This document shows, one piece after another, positions 34,206 to 45,981 of a DNA stretch of 64,000 bases; the first letter of the stretch is position 1; the number at the start of each line of letters is the position of its first letter. This DNA is from Closterium sp. NIES-65 (taxonomy: Eukaryota > Streptophyta > Zygnematophyceae > Desmidiales > Closteriaceae), in contig CANXME010000212.1 in assembly GCA_948144175.1 (NCBI GenBank), forward strand, positions 1,356,001-1,420,000. The letters run 5' to 3'. The notes under the pieces were generated by a model, which saw only the letters and a program-made list of their open reading frames with translations, did no database searches and was not told the origin of the DNA. The position numbers and the translations under genes were made by a program.

Positions 34206-34787
34206 ATGTACGTTCGTCGGTTACTACACCCCTTGTTCACGCTCAGGGCCGGATGCCACGGGGCTGACCTTCCTGGCATGGTCCCCACCCTGTTCGTCAA
34301 GGAGGGCATGGAGCATTTGCATGGATTCAAGGTGAAGTGCGGAGAATGTTCACCTGCACCTGTGAACGAGGAGCAAGGCGATGAAGACACTGAGATGGAG
34401 CAGGTGAAGCTTCTGCTGTTGCGGATGCGGGCAAGGAATGGCGGTCACCTAGCATTTAAGGAGCGCTTGGGCTGAGTCCACGGAAAGGCTGTGATGGGCG
34501 AGGATTTCCTCGAGGAGCTGGCTTGCGCTGATCGTGCGCTGAACACCGATTCACGGATCGGCTTGGACCCGAAAGATGCGTTGTTGAAACCTGAGCCTGT
34601 TGCCACCCCGACCCTGGCAGCACCTCGCTTCGTTGACCCATCACAGATGGGATCTAGTGCCCAAGATGACCCCCCACCTCCGTTTCAACGGCCCGCTGTC
34701 CCGCCGCTTGCCGGAAGCTCAGGTGCGGCTGGTATCACACAACCATGTTACAACCAAGGGCTTTATAGGAACACACGCTTGCCTTAG
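34206..34787 (+). pseudogene. unrecognised protein frame with one in-frame stop
   Basis: Two consecutive segments in the same frame (34206-34475 and 34491-34787) are separated by one stop. The first includes PTLFVKEGMEHLHGFKVKC, with a Cys-x2-Cys pair. The second includes MGEDFLEELACADRALNTD and a Pro-rich tail. It could be a decayed gene or an exon running into a retained intron. No family is recognised. Confidence 0.35.
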
Positions 34788-34985
34788 TGTGTTGCATCTA
34801 CGGCCACCACTAGCGGGCAACGTGCGGGCGGACTGCAACTTGCACCTGTCAAGCAGAGGGAGATGGGAGGACGACCTCTTACTGGGGGAAGTGCGCCTGC
34901 TGGTCTATGCGCTAATACTACCCCTTTTACACTGAGCGGTCAGGACCATGGCGTCAAACGAGAGTGGTGGGGTCCGCAGATTTCT

Positions 34986-35474
34986 CTAGTCATCGACTAA
35001 TACCCTGAGGCAAGCAGGCGTAATCTGGTTCCGGGCATGCCAACCCCCAAGGAGATTGTGGCATGTACAAATGCCCTTAGGACGCGGCACCTGTTTGGAT
35101 TCAGCCACGATCGATCCTAAGTGGGGATCGATGTGCTGGTTGTACAATGTATTCGCGACATCGCCAACAGCCTGGTTCCAGGATTCGTTGACTTTTGCTG
35201 ATGTATAGAAAGTGTAGCCCAAGATCGTGGCACCTTTGGCGCGCACGATTGATGTGCCCCAGAGCACACATTGATCGTGCGTTTGGGGGTGGCGGGAGAG
35301 CAGATCGCGACAGGTGACAGCCATGATCGATTTGTGTCGCCTATGGTCGAAGGCAAAAAATGATAAGACAACGACCAGCTGCGCTTCTCTATGACTGGTG
35401 AACGGCTCAGCTGCTCGTGTATTACACTGCGGGTCCAACCTGCCCGAACCTGCAATTTCAACCCTGGCATCCAT
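34986..35474 (-). CDS. unrecognised open frame, minus strand
   Basis: A 162-residue open frame contains protein-like segments, for example AVTCRDLLSRHPQTHDQC and GATILGYTFYTSAKVNESW. No start context, splice site or family could be confirmed. It runs opposite to the neighbouring exon candidates and may be an exon of a separate or decayed gene. Confidence 0.3.
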   Translation of the reverse strand: MDARVEIAGSGRLDPQCNTRAAEPFTSHREAQLVVVLSFFAFDHRRHKSIMAVTCRDLLSRHPQTHDQCVLWGTSIVRAKGATILGYTFYTSAKVNESWNQAVGDVANTLYNQHIDPHLGSIVAESKQVPRPKGICTCHNLLGGWHARNQITPACLRVLVDD

Positions 35475-35741
35475 GGCTCGCCGTGTCTACCGGACTGCAG
35501 ATATTTTAGTGTGTGCACATCGGTGTGCCGATCAATGTGGGAGATCGGTGTATGGGCTTTGATCCTCCCTCGATCCTGGCTAAATCCAAAGATGTGCCGC
35601 ATCCTTAGACACTCCCGCATGCCCAGCTACTGCCGTTAGACGTTGCCTGTGCCTATGACACTGTTGTTCTATGCTCTGCGGCCAATGTTTCCTATGCTTT
35701 TGGCCATCCCTAGATAACTTGTTTTTGCATCGTTGTGCCAG

Positions 35742-36092
35742 TGTTCTTGATGTCACGAGTTTACGAGAGACTGGCGATGAACCTATTGCTGCGCAACAAC
35801 CCACCTGAGGGGGTGACAATGTTCCCTTGCAATGGGGAGGTAACGGTGGCGCTTCGGATCATTCTGAGGCATAAGTACGATGTCTCCTCCACCGATGTTC
35901 CGGTCGCTATGGCGTTTGGAGAGTACAATAGGCGTGTGCTCAAGGTGTGGACGAAGTTTAGGAACAACTCGTCCATGTTCTCCAGACGGATTATCATCAC
36001 CGGGATGGGCATCCTTGTGGTTGGGGATGGGCTCTGCAAGTACACGCTGGCCATGCCGCAGAAGGTGCAGCTGTGGGGGCGGTTGGGCCCTC
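35742..36092 (+). CDS. candidate internal exon of an unrecognised host gene
   Basis: A 351-bp open block is bounded by a pyrimidine-rich acceptor (GTTGTGCCAG, ending at 35741) and a consensus GTAAGT donor (36093). It encodes protein-like sequence such as PPEGVTMFPCNGEVTVALR and RRIIITGMGILVVGDGL. A possible following exon at 36199-36295 continues in phase (QEALQQLVSCWTHEDHD). The antisense frame over the same span is long but lacks splice borders. Confidence 0.4.
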
Positions 36093-36456
36093 GTAAGTCT
36101 CTCTTACGATTGATGCATGTGCCAGCTCTTAAATGGTCCCCTCTGCTAATGATGGTTGATTCCCCGCCTATACCCCAAACCCGTGCTTGATGTGGTAGAG
36201 GAAGCACTCCAGCAGTTGGTGTCGTGTTGGACTCATGAGGACCATGACAGGAGGTCTTTCACAAGTTTGCTATTCTTCAACGCATGCCTAGCGCCGTACC
36301 CGCAATAGATTATGGATGGGAAGCTCATGCTCGTGACATACCACATTCCATGGGTGTTGTTTTTAGTGAGCATATGAATGGCTTTTGTGCATATTGTTGC
36401 TACACGCTACTATGGCTCATTCCAAACCGAGTTGTGGGCCTTCTTTGTGTTTGCAG

Positions 36457-36492
36457 TTCGACTGTGACATGTTTGACCACATGTCATCATCC
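36457..36492 (+). CDS. left part of a host exon split by CE7
   Basis: An acceptor CTTTGTGTTTGCAG ends at 36456. The open frame that follows (FDCDMFDHMSSS) continues in phase after the CE7 duplication, at 44091, and ends at a GTAAGT donor after 44155. The exon is 101 bp without the insertion. It probably belongs to the same plus-strand gene as 35742-36092. Function is not recognised. Confidence 0.38.
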
Positions 36493-37601
36493 TGTCAACG
36501 GGAGTTGGGTATTGGCCCCGTCCTCGCTTGGGCGGAGCCGACTTCATGGTCGGGTGTGAGGGGAGCAGCCGGCCTTCAGCAGTGGGTGAGCTGGTCGACG
36601 AGGAGGTCGACCTGCACGGGGGACCACTGCACGGGCGCCGACTTCAGGGTGGCGCCGGCTTCAGGGAGGTCGACTTGGGTGTCGACCTGCGGAGGACGTC
36701 AACTTGGTGACGTCAACTTGGGGAAGCCGACTTCGGCAGTCGGCTAACGGACTGCTGGTCGACCTGTTAGTGGTCGACTGGACCTGGTGGTCGACGAAGG
36801 AGGGGCCGACGTCGACCTCGACTCAGGACGCCGAGCAGTTGGGCGTCGAGTAGCGGGGTGTCAACTTCGTGACGCCAACTTCGGGTGGCCGACGTGGGTG
36901 GTCGGCCGACGACTGTGCTGGTCGACGTGGAGCTGGTCGACCAGAGGGGATGTCGACCTGGTGAGGTCGACGTGGAAGTGGTCGTCAACTTGGGAGGTCG
37001 ACGGGCACGTACGGGAGCTGCTGGTCGACGTGGTTGCCTGGTCGACCAGGTTACCTGGGTGACGAAGTGCTGCGGAGGAGTGCGACGATCGCCCAAGCGA
37101 AGTTGGCGAGCCCGACCTCGGTGGTGGTATCTCGAGGTCGTCGTGGCGGATCAGAGGCAGACGTCAGCTTGAGGTTGACGTGGTGTGTGCGCTGTGCAGG
37201 TGACAAGACTCTGCGCGCCAATCATCTGCGCACAACAGCGAAGCAGGGTGCACTGCTGTCCTGCGTGAGCAACGCTGTCACGCCGTCAACCTGCGACGTT
37301 GGCACGCCGTCGACCTTGCCTTGCTGGAGCGCGGTCGACGAAGTCGTGCTGGAACGCGGTCGACCAAGCTGCGCTGGCAGTTGGCCGACCTGAATGCTTG
37401 CTCTGATGTAGTCTTGCTATGCCAACTTCATTGTACCAATTGTTCTGAACTTTTCCTAGTGAAACTCTTGCCAACTTTCCCCGTGAACTAGCAAGTAGTG
37501 TGCGCACAAGGAAAACGACTAAGGACTAACGAATGCAGAGATCACACGAGCACACGTGCCTGGCCCGTAGTCTAGCTCCCGTTGCTGCAGTTATCTCCGC
37601 A
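36493..37601 (+). repeat. 5' LTR of CE7
   Basis: A 1109-bp LTR with TG...CA ends. Its left 880 bp hold 18 copies of GTCGAC plus decayed GTCAAC variants. The right 200 bp are AT-richer and free of the motif. Confidence 0.95.
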
Positions 37602-37707
37602 TGGTGCGGTGAGCGTGGAAGGCATACGACTTACCTTTCAGTCAGGTCGTCGTAGACACCACTTACCTTTTTCGTAGTTGCAGGCCGGCAACTGTGCGGT
37701 AGTCACT

Positions 37708-38046
37708 ATGGTAGGAGCCGTAGGTGACGCGGGGGTGGTGGACACCCTAGAGGCACGGTTGGAGAACGCAAGGAGGAAGCACGAGGCCAACGAGTACGGC
37801 GACTTGCCCTGGCCGGTCGTCGAGGCTGGACTCCGCTCCATGTGGGCGACGGATCACCCGTCTCGACCTGCCTCTCCTCGTCCGGTGAACAACGAAGGCG
37901 GCGTCGACGTGGGCGTCAACACCGGTGGTGGTCAAGTCGGCAGCAGTGCTGGAGGCACGTCGAGGCAAAGAGGTGTGATACACACCGGTGAAGTCGGCGG
38001 CGTTCAGGCGCGAGGGATGCAGTCGTCGGCGGCTGCACGCTCTTAG
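37708..38046 (+). CDS. small upstream frame in the CE7 leader
   Basis: A 112-codon frame starts at ATG 37708 and ends 39 bp before the gag ATG. It has amphipathic protein-like sequence (TLEARLENARRKHEANEYG) followed by a Gly/Ser-rich tail. It does not match copia gag. It may be a real leader peptide or chance coding. Confidence 0.35.
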   Translation: MVGAVGDAGVVDTLEARLENARRKHEANEYGDLPWPVVEAGLRSMWATDHPSRPASPRPVNNEGGVDVGVNTGGGQVGSSAGGTSRQRGVIHTGEVGGVQARGMQSSAAARS

Positions 38047-38085
38047 CGGGGTGACGTCGGAGGTCGACGGAGTGGGCTGTCGACG

Positions 38086-41000
38086 ATGTCAGCGTCCCAG
38101 GTGACGGCGGGTGGGATTGCACCGAGCTACGGCTACTTCAAGTTTACGCCGGACAGGATCTCGGTCACCCCTCCGCTGGTCGGTCGACCCGACATACTCA
38201 CCTGGAAGGAAGCCATCGAGCCCCAGCTGGAGATGGCCGGGCTGATCGGCTTCGCCCGAGGGACCGTGGCGACGCCGGAGGAGCACCACCTCGACCTGCG
38301 TGCGGAGTTTCGCGCCGTGCAGCTGTTGACCTTCACGGTCATCTCGCGGTGCTGCTCGTCGGGCGTGCAGATCGCCTTGAAGTGGTGCCGGGAGTACCTC
38401 GACGCCGGCCACCGGGCGTGGCACTTCATTGAGTCGACGTACCAGGTCACCGACGACCTGTTCATTGCCCAGCTGGAGGGACAGCTGACACACCTGCGTA
38501 TGGGCGACGAGGAGAGTGCGACCGACTACTGCAACCGAGCCAGGCGAATCCTCGCCACCATCAGGATGGCCGGCGCGCAGTACTCCACGGCGTCGTACAT
38601 CACCCATGTCATGCAGGGACTATCTAGCAGCTATAACCTCCTGAAGCGGCTGTCTATGGCGCCGAGCACGAGGGCGACGCTCAACGAGGACAACCTGACC
38701 TCGTACATCATGCAGGACGAGGCGATGCAGGAGGCTGAGCGATCGCAGGAGCTGTTGGCGCAGGCCAACTTCGTCGCTCCGGCAAAGCAAGGAGGCCGAC
38801 CAGGACAGTGCGGACAGTCTGGTGGCGGCGGGAGCCGTGGCTGGAAGTCGACCAAGGAGGTCGAGAAGAAGTCGACCAAGGACGGCGGTCGAGGAGGAGG
38901 AGGTCAACGTCGGGAGTGCTGGATCTGCCACAGCCCCGATCACCTCTCCTTCGATTGTCCCGACCGCAGTGACTCCGACGACGACGACAAGGGCGGCCGC
39001 AGGAGGTCTGGCAGCCGTCGTCCTCGTCGTGAAGGAAATCATCCGCGCAAGGAGAAACAGTCGACCAAGGCATCGACTTCGGCGAAGGACGCCGACTCCG
39101 TTGCAGGCGGCAAGGGGCGAGACGACAAGATGGCGTCGTGCTCGCTGGTCGGTGTCGTGGAGCCGACCATCTCTCTGGCGCCGGAGGCCGGAGAGGACTT
39201 CCAGGCGGTGGCGGCGGCTGTGCAGGCAAACTCGGCGGTGGTCCTGCTCGACAGCGGTTGCTCCCACCACCTGATGGGAACGAAGGAAGCCTTCGTTGAC
39301 CTGCAGCCGAGTGGCTCCATCAAGCACGTGCGCGGCTTCAATGGGGCGCTGCAGGACGTTCAGGGCAGTGGCACCGTCGCTCTGCGAGGAGAGGCCGGGA
39401 AGGAGGTGCTCATCCCCGACGTGTTGTACGTCCCAGGTGTGCGAGCCAACCTGCTGTCGTCCGGCCAGCTTAAGGAGCACGGAGTGAAGCTGCAGGAGGA
39501 CGGAGACGGCATGCTGCTCGTCTCGGCAGCAGGGGAGGTGCTCGGGCGGGCGACGTACTCTGGGCGGGTCCTCTGCACTGACCTGCGTCCCTGCGCGAAG
39601 AGGTCGACGCCGCCCACGTCGGAGGTGGTGGCTCTGCGGGCGATCGTCTCGAAGACGAAGTCGACGCCGGACCGGATGCATGCGAGGCTTGCACATGTCG
39701 GCATGGACACCATACGGAGCTCAGCAAAGAACGAGGTTGCCACTGGGCTGGACCTCAAGTCGGCGACGAACGCCGACTCCCCGTGTGTCTCGTGCGTTGG
39801 CGGGAAGCTGGCGCGACACACCTTCCCCGACCAAGGCTCCGACGCCGACGATGTGCTGGCCATCGTGCACATCGACCTGTGCGGGCCATTCCGCGTGGCT
39901 GCCAAGGATGGCAGCCTGTACTTCTTGTTGCTGAAGGACCGCAAGACCCGCTACGTGTGGGTGAAGCCGGTCGCCAAGAAGTCAGATGCGTTGCCGGCGT
40001 TCGTGCAGTGGCTGGCAGTGGCTGAGCGGCAGACGAAGAGGTCGGTGTTAATGCTGCGCTCAGACCGGGGAGGAGAGTTCCTCGGGAAGTAGTTCACCGA
40101 CTTCGTGAACGGCAAGGGGATCATCCACGACCTGACCTGCCCATACACCCCGCAGCAGAACGGCATGGCGGAGCGGGAGATGAGGACGGTGGTGGAGTCG
40201 GTGCGGACAATGCTGCTGCACATGGGCGTGCAGCACCACTGGTGGCACCTCGCTCTCCGGCAGGCCGTCTGGGTCCGCAACTGCCTTGAGAGGTGAGCGC
40301 TGCCGCCGGGGACGACGCCGTACCAACTGCTGACCGGGAAGAAGCCCGACTTGTCGCTGGCGCGGGTGTGGGGCTGCATGGCGCAGTTCTTAGTCACCGA
40401 GCAGCAGCGTGGCGGGAAGCTGCAGCCGAAGGCCAGGTGGGGCCTGCACCTTGGCGTGTCGGCGGCGAGCAAGGGCTGGGAGCTCCTCGACGTCGACGCC
40501 GACCGGGTGGTCACCACGTCGGATGTGGTGTTCTACGAGGAGCTATTGCTGGCCGAGTGGAAGACGGAGTACGGGTTGGTGTCCGGCCGCTCGTCGCCCA
40601 CCCCGCCCTCTGACACCTCGTCGGCGACGCTGCCACTGCTTGCCGAGGCTGGTAAGCTTGCTATTACGGACGTCAAGGACGTCCGCTCTACCCCTACCCC
40701 TCCCCTCGTGGCCGGCCTGCGTGGGCTGACCTCGGTGTCGGCCTCCGGCGATGAGGGGAGTAGTGGGACGTCGCCTTCGGCCAAGTGCATCGACGGTGGC
40801 CGACGTGACGAGCGGCAGGTCGACGTGGGATTGCAGACGACATCGACAGGGGAGGAGTAGGTCGAGAAGCAGGTCGAGGACCAGCGGCCGACAAAGGAGC
40901 AGGCAGCAGTGACGCCAACCAAGGAGCAGTCGGCGACCGGGCAGTCGGCAGGGGAGCCTACCATAGGGGAGAAGTCGGCTGGGACGCCGGCTGAGGAACA

Positions 41001-42848
41001 GCAGGACGCCGTGGGCAGCGACAACAGCAACGATGGAGGGGACGCCGAGGAGGTCCAGCCAGGACCACGGCGCTCAGGCCGACTTCGGAGGCCGCCTGAC
41101 TTCTTCGTCCCCGCTGCCTTCACCACGGTGTACGACGTGGACGATGAGGTCGACGACCTGCTGTACGACGATGCCGAGGAGGATGAGGAGTTTCCGGAGC
41201 TCGACCCTGACATGCTAGCCGACCCCGAGCACCGTTGGGACATCTCGACGATGACGGTGAAGGAGGCGTTGGCGAGCTGGAAGGGCCCGGCGGTGAAGGC
41301 CGCCATGGAGGAGGAGATTCGCAGCCTCCTCAACATGGGAACGTGGGAGTTGGTCGAACGTCCGCCGGGAGTGAACGTCATGAAGAACCGGTGGGTGTTG
41401 ACGACGAAATACCACGTCGACGACACCGTCGAGCGCGAGAAGGCGAGGCGGGTTGTGAAGGGCTTCACGCAGGTGTACGGCGCCGACTACGACGAGACGT
41501 TCGCGCCGGTGGGCAGCTACGTCACGCTGAGGATCTTCCTCAGCATCGTCGCCGTCCGCAACCTCAACCTGATGCAGCTCGACATGAAGAACGCCTTCTT
41601 GCAGAGCAAGCTCGACAGGGTGCTCTACATGTCCCAGCCGGACCACTTCAACGACGGGACCAGCCGGGTGTGCAAGCTGCTGAAGAGCCTGTACGTGCTA
41701 AAGCAGTCGCCGCTGCTATGGTACTTGGCGCTCAATGACGTTCTGGACGGCGCGGGGTGGAAGAAGAGCTAGGTCGACGAGGCTCTCTACTTCAAGGACG
41801 GAAAGGACGGAGTGGCCTGCTGGGTGCTGGTCTACGTCGACGACCTACTTGCCGCCAGCAGTAGCGCCGCGATGTTGAAGGAGCTGAAGGAGCTTCTGGA
41901 AGCCGCCTTCGAGCTGCGTGAGATCTCGCCGGTGCAGAATTACCTCGGGCTGGAGATCGTCCGCGACAGGTCGGCGGGGAAGCTGTGGCTGCACCAGCAG
42001 GGCTACGCCGACAAGCTTCGTAGGCGCTTCATCGACGAGGAGCAGACCGGGCGCACCCCGAAGACGCCGGTCTCGGTCGATGCCTACTCCGAGCTCACGT
42101 TCCATGACGAGGAGGCACAGGAGCGGCAGGAAGAGGAGTACCGGCAGAAGGTTGGCTCGCTGCAGTTCGCGGCAACGACGACGAGGCCGGACATCGCCTT
42201 CGCCTGCAGCAAGCTGGGGAGCGACCTCACGGTGAGGAGCGACCTCACGGTGAGGTCGACCGCTGCCTCGCCTACCTCGCCTACCTCGCCAATACGCGTG
42301 ACACCGCACTGGAGTTTGGCGGTGGACCTGAGTCATTGGAGCTGGTCGGCTACGTGGACGCCGACGACGCCGGTGACAAGCAGAACAGGACGAGCACGGG
42401 TGGCTACGTGTTCGTCTATGGAGGGGCTGAAGTCTCCTGGTCGAGCCAGCGCATCAAGTGCGCGACGCTGTCGTCGACCGAGTCGGAGTACGTGGCGGCA
42501 ACTGAAGCTGGCAAGGAGGGACGCCGCCTTCGCTTCCTCCTCGCAGAATTCCGGCAACTGGATGCCGGAAAGCCGACTGTCCTGCGAGTGGACAACAAGT
42601 CGGCCATCACAGTCGCCGAGGGCATGGGGTTGATGGGCAACCTCAAGCACATGGAGCGGCGACAGGCCTGGCTGCAGCACATGGTGAAGCGCGGGAAGTT
42701 CTCGCTGCAGTACATCCCAACCGCTGAGCAGCCGACCGATTTCCTGACAAAGGCGCTGCACTATCCGGCCTTCAACCGGTGCTCCGTCGCAATCGGTCAG
42801 GTGCGCTTGGCCGATGTGAGCGACGGCGACAACGACGTGCAGCAGTAG
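38086..42848 (+). pseudogene. gag-pol coding region of CE7, lightly broken
   Basis: The gag resembles the UBN2/retrotran_gag type of plant copia (ALKWCREYLDAGHRAWHFIE, later LTHLRMGDEESATDYCNRA). Next are a basic region and the knuckle CWICHSPDHLSFDC. The protease site is LLDSGCSHHLMG. The integrase has IVHIDLCGPF and LRSDRGGEF. RT has NRWVLTTKYHVDD, QLDMKNAFLQSKLD and VYVDDLLAAS. RNase H has STESEYVAATEAGKE and ends in TDFLTKAL. About four breaks in all. Codon use is GC-rich with many GTC-GAC pairs. Confidence 0.9.
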
Positions 42849-42976
42849 GTGCCATGCCCTCTTGCATGGCTGGTGCGGTGACCAGCGTGCTGTGTGTTGG
42901 GTGCACGCTGACGGGCTATTCTCAGAGCTGTACTGCCGTGTGGGCTGGGTGCCCAAGCGTGAACGCGGCAGGGGAG

Positions 42977-44085
42977 TGTCAACGGGAGTTGGGTATTGGC
43001 CCCGTCCTCGCTTGGGCGGAGCCGACTTCGTGGTCGGGTGTGAGGGGAGCAGCCGGCCTTCAGCAGTGGGTGAGCTGGTCGACGAGGAGGTCGACCTGCA
43101 CGGGGGACCACTGCACGGGCGCCGACTTCAGGGTGGCGCCGGCTTCAGGGAGGTCGACTTGGGTGTCGACCTGCGGAGGACGTCAACTTGGTGACGTCAA
43201 CTTGGGGAAGCCGACTTCGGCAGTCGGCTAACGGACTGCTGGTCGACCTGTTAGTGGTCAACTGGACCTGGTGGTCGACGAAGGAGGGGCCGACGTCGAC
43301 CTCGACTCAGGACGCCGAGCAGTTGGGCGTCGAGTAGCGGGGTGTCAACTTCGTGACGCCAACTTCGGGTGGCCGACGTGGGTGGTCGGCCGACGACTGT
43401 GCTGGTCGACGTGGAGCTGGTCGACCAGAGGGGATGTCAACCTGGTGAGGTCGACGTGGAAGTGGTGGTCGACTTGGGAGGTCGACGGGCACGTACGGGA
43501 GCTGCTGGTCAACGTGGTTGCCTGGTCGACCAGGTTACCTGGGTGACGAAGTGCTGCGGAGGAGTGCGACGATCGCCCAAGCGAAGTTGGCGAGCCCGAC
43601 CTCGGTGGTGGTATCCCGAGGTCGTCGTGGCGGATCAGAGGCAGTCGTCAGCTCGAGGTTGACGTGGTGTGTGCGCTGTGCAGGTGACAAGACTCTGCGC
43701 GCCAATCATCTGCGCACAACAGCGAAGCAGGGTGCACTGCTGTCCTGCGTGAGCAACGCTGTCACGCCGTCAACCTGCGACGTCGGCACGCCGTCGACCT
43801 TGCCTTGCTGGAGCGCGGTCGACGAAGTCGTGCTGGAACGCGGTCAACCAAGCTGCGCTGGCAGTTGGCCGACCTGAATGCTTGCTCTGATGTAGTCTTG
43901 CTATGCCAACTTCATTGTACCAATTGTTCTGAACTTTTCCTAGTGAAACTCTTGCCAACTTTCCCCGTGAACTAGCAAGTAGTGTGCGCACAAGGAAAAC
44001 GACTAAGGACTAACGAATGCAGAGATCACACGAGCATACGTGCCTGGCCCGTAGTCTAGCTCCCGTTGCTGCAGTTATCTCCGCA
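42977..44085 (+). repeat. 3' LTR of CE7
   Basis: A 1109-bp copy, 98.9% identical to 36493-37601. Eight of the 12 differences are of CG-versus-TG or CA type. Confidence 0.95.
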
Positions 44086-44155
44086 CATCCCTGTGCCTAT
44101 CCGCAAGCCCCTTGGATAACGAGGTTGACATGAAGGATTTGGCAGGCCAAGTGTG
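44086..44155 (+). CDS. right part of the host exon split by CE7
   Basis: After the CATCC duplication the frame LCLSASPLDNEVDMKDLAGQ runs to a GTAAGT donor at 44156. It continues 36457-36492 in phase. Unrecognised host protein. Confidence 0.38.
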
Positions 44156-45846
44156 GTAAGTGATCCGACAGCGGCTTCGGGTGGCTCATGGTACCTGGTA
44201 CACCCAGCACGAAGGTGCGTTTAAGTGGGGAATCATGGCCTATACGTCAACGAGAGTGGTCTCCGCCTACACCTTTTATAGAGAAGTTCGAGGGGCCTCC
44301 GCCTACACCTTTTATAGGCGGGGTGTTCTGGCTCGACCCTCCTGCAGCAGTGGGCACAGGGGGGAAGTAAGCACGGGGAGTGTGTGATTTTTTCTGGAAC
44401 CGCATGCTTTTTTTTAGACTATTTTATGTCAATGTAGTGACATTTTGGTATTGTTGGACTATTTTGATACCAGGAGGCCCTTAACTGGGCGCCACAATGG
44501 TCCTACACTTGTTACTGAACCAAGAACAGTAATGTCCTCACACTATCCCTAAAGAGACTTTTAGGAGACCTTGAAGTGTCCTCTAAACGTCCTAATGGCA
44601 TTTAGACATAGTGTTCCACATGTGTCCCAGCAGAGCCTTCTGGTTCATGTGGCGTGGGATACTTTTTAGACGCAAAGCCTTGATCTTTGCACTAACATTT
44701 GGGTCACCTGCAAGTTTGTCTCTCATCCATCACGAGAATGATTTGATGGACGGATATGGGACCAGCCTTTTTATTGTATGATATCATGCCATGCCATCTT
44801 GCGTTTTCCCTCAACTCTATCTGGCTGGCCAGGTATATCACGCTGAAGGCTGAATCTTGAGCATTGTGATAGAAGGAAGAAGGATGGGGGATTTGTGCTG
44901 GGAGGGTGGGGTCGCTCAGGTGGTGAGGGGGTGGTAAGGGGTCAAACCGTCGCGATGCGATTCACCTTGGTGGGGTGCAAACCGATGGAATGTACCAATG
45001 AGCATTGGCATACATGCTAAGGCATGACCCAAAGTACGTCTGAGGGTATAGGGTAATTTCTGTGTTGACATTTGCATCTCAATGCCTTTTTTTCCGAGTC
45101 GCGTCGAAACATTTTGTCAACCTCGCATCACAAAATATTAATTTAGCGCGGCACTAGGCGACCGGGCGAAATGTAAAGTTGTGCACATTTGATTGGGTGA
45201 CACAAATTACTGTACACCCGTTTCTTCAACCGATTGGTTGGGGTGAGGTTTCGACGTGCGGGAATTTTTTTCCACGCGAAATTGGCATTGTGAGCTGTCC
45301 AGTTGCATTGACATTGCGAACCGCGTATGATTTAAAAAAATGACGGGTCGATTTGCAATTCTTCAGTGACATCAGCACATTTCACGCTGACCAATGAAAA
45401 AAACAATAATGGTCGCTGAAAGGTGACATGCATTTGGAACACACTAACGTATTTCCAGTTTTTGGGTGTCGCAAAGAGATTAAGACACAAATGTCGACAC
45501 AGGAATGTACCCTGAGTGTGGCTAAACAATGTTGTGTACAATTTAGAATGTTCTTTCTACTTTGACCAGACACACCCATTTTGCGGGTTCGCTCACCTCG
45601 CTGAACTTGGATGTGATCAGGTCGAGGTCTGGTTTTCCGGCAGAGATCGGTTGCTTGTGTTGGCTGGGCTGGGCTGTGTGAACGTGCTTGTGTTGAACTC
45701 TTCGTGCTTATTTTGAGCCTATTCCACATGTAGCAAGATAATCAAGGATTCCTTTGAGGTTTAATGACAAGTCTAGTTTCTTCGGCTTAATCCAAGGCTG
45801 TGCCATCAACGGTGGAATGAAAAATAATGCCACACACACCCACACA
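44156..45846. other. no confident gene
   Basis: AT-richer, non-LTR sequence. A 21-bp direct repeat containing GCCTACACCTTTTATAG occurs at 44261-44281 and 44297-44317. Short open frames have no motif. Possibly introns or downstream flank of the split gene. Confidence 0.45.
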
Positions 45847-45981
45847 TGTCAATAATAAACAAGCATGAATGGTTGCATTGAATGAATTGTGGGTACAAGT
45901 ACTAAACCCAATATTGGGTTGTATCCCACATAAGCTACCCCACTATAGCCCGCACACAATTAGCACAGATATGGTTTGACA
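45847..45981 (-). repeat. 3' LTR of CE8
   Basis: A 135-bp copy from TGTCAAT to TTTGACA, next to a degenerate polypurine-tract complement. Confidence 0.85.

Larger units (their letters stand above)
36493..44085 (+). mobile_element. CE7: Ty1/copia element with 1.1-kb LTRs, young
   Basis: A plus-strand element. Its LTRs of 1109 bp (36493-37601 and 42977-44085) differ at only 12 positions (1.1%), and it has a perfect duplication CATCC (36488-36492 and 44086-44090). Parts: PBS starting TGGTGCGGTGAGCG (37602), leader with a small upstream frame, gag (38086), canonical CCHC knuckle (38917-38958), protease (about 39240-39500), integrase (about 39850-40300), RT (about 41220-41900), RNase H (about 42330-42750) and a purine tract GGCAGGGGAG before the 3' LTR. 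About four breaks interrupt the coding region. Its gag, LTR, PBS and knuckle differ from all other elements here, so it is a separate lineage. Confidence 0.95.

Noticed and set aside
35761-36207. 148-codon minus-strand frame
   Set aside because: It is antisense to the plus-strand exon candidate 35742-36092, which has splice borders; the minus frame has none.
44261-44317. 21-bp direct repeat with TTTTATAG
   Set aside because: Two copies only, no TIR or LTR features; probably a small local duplication.
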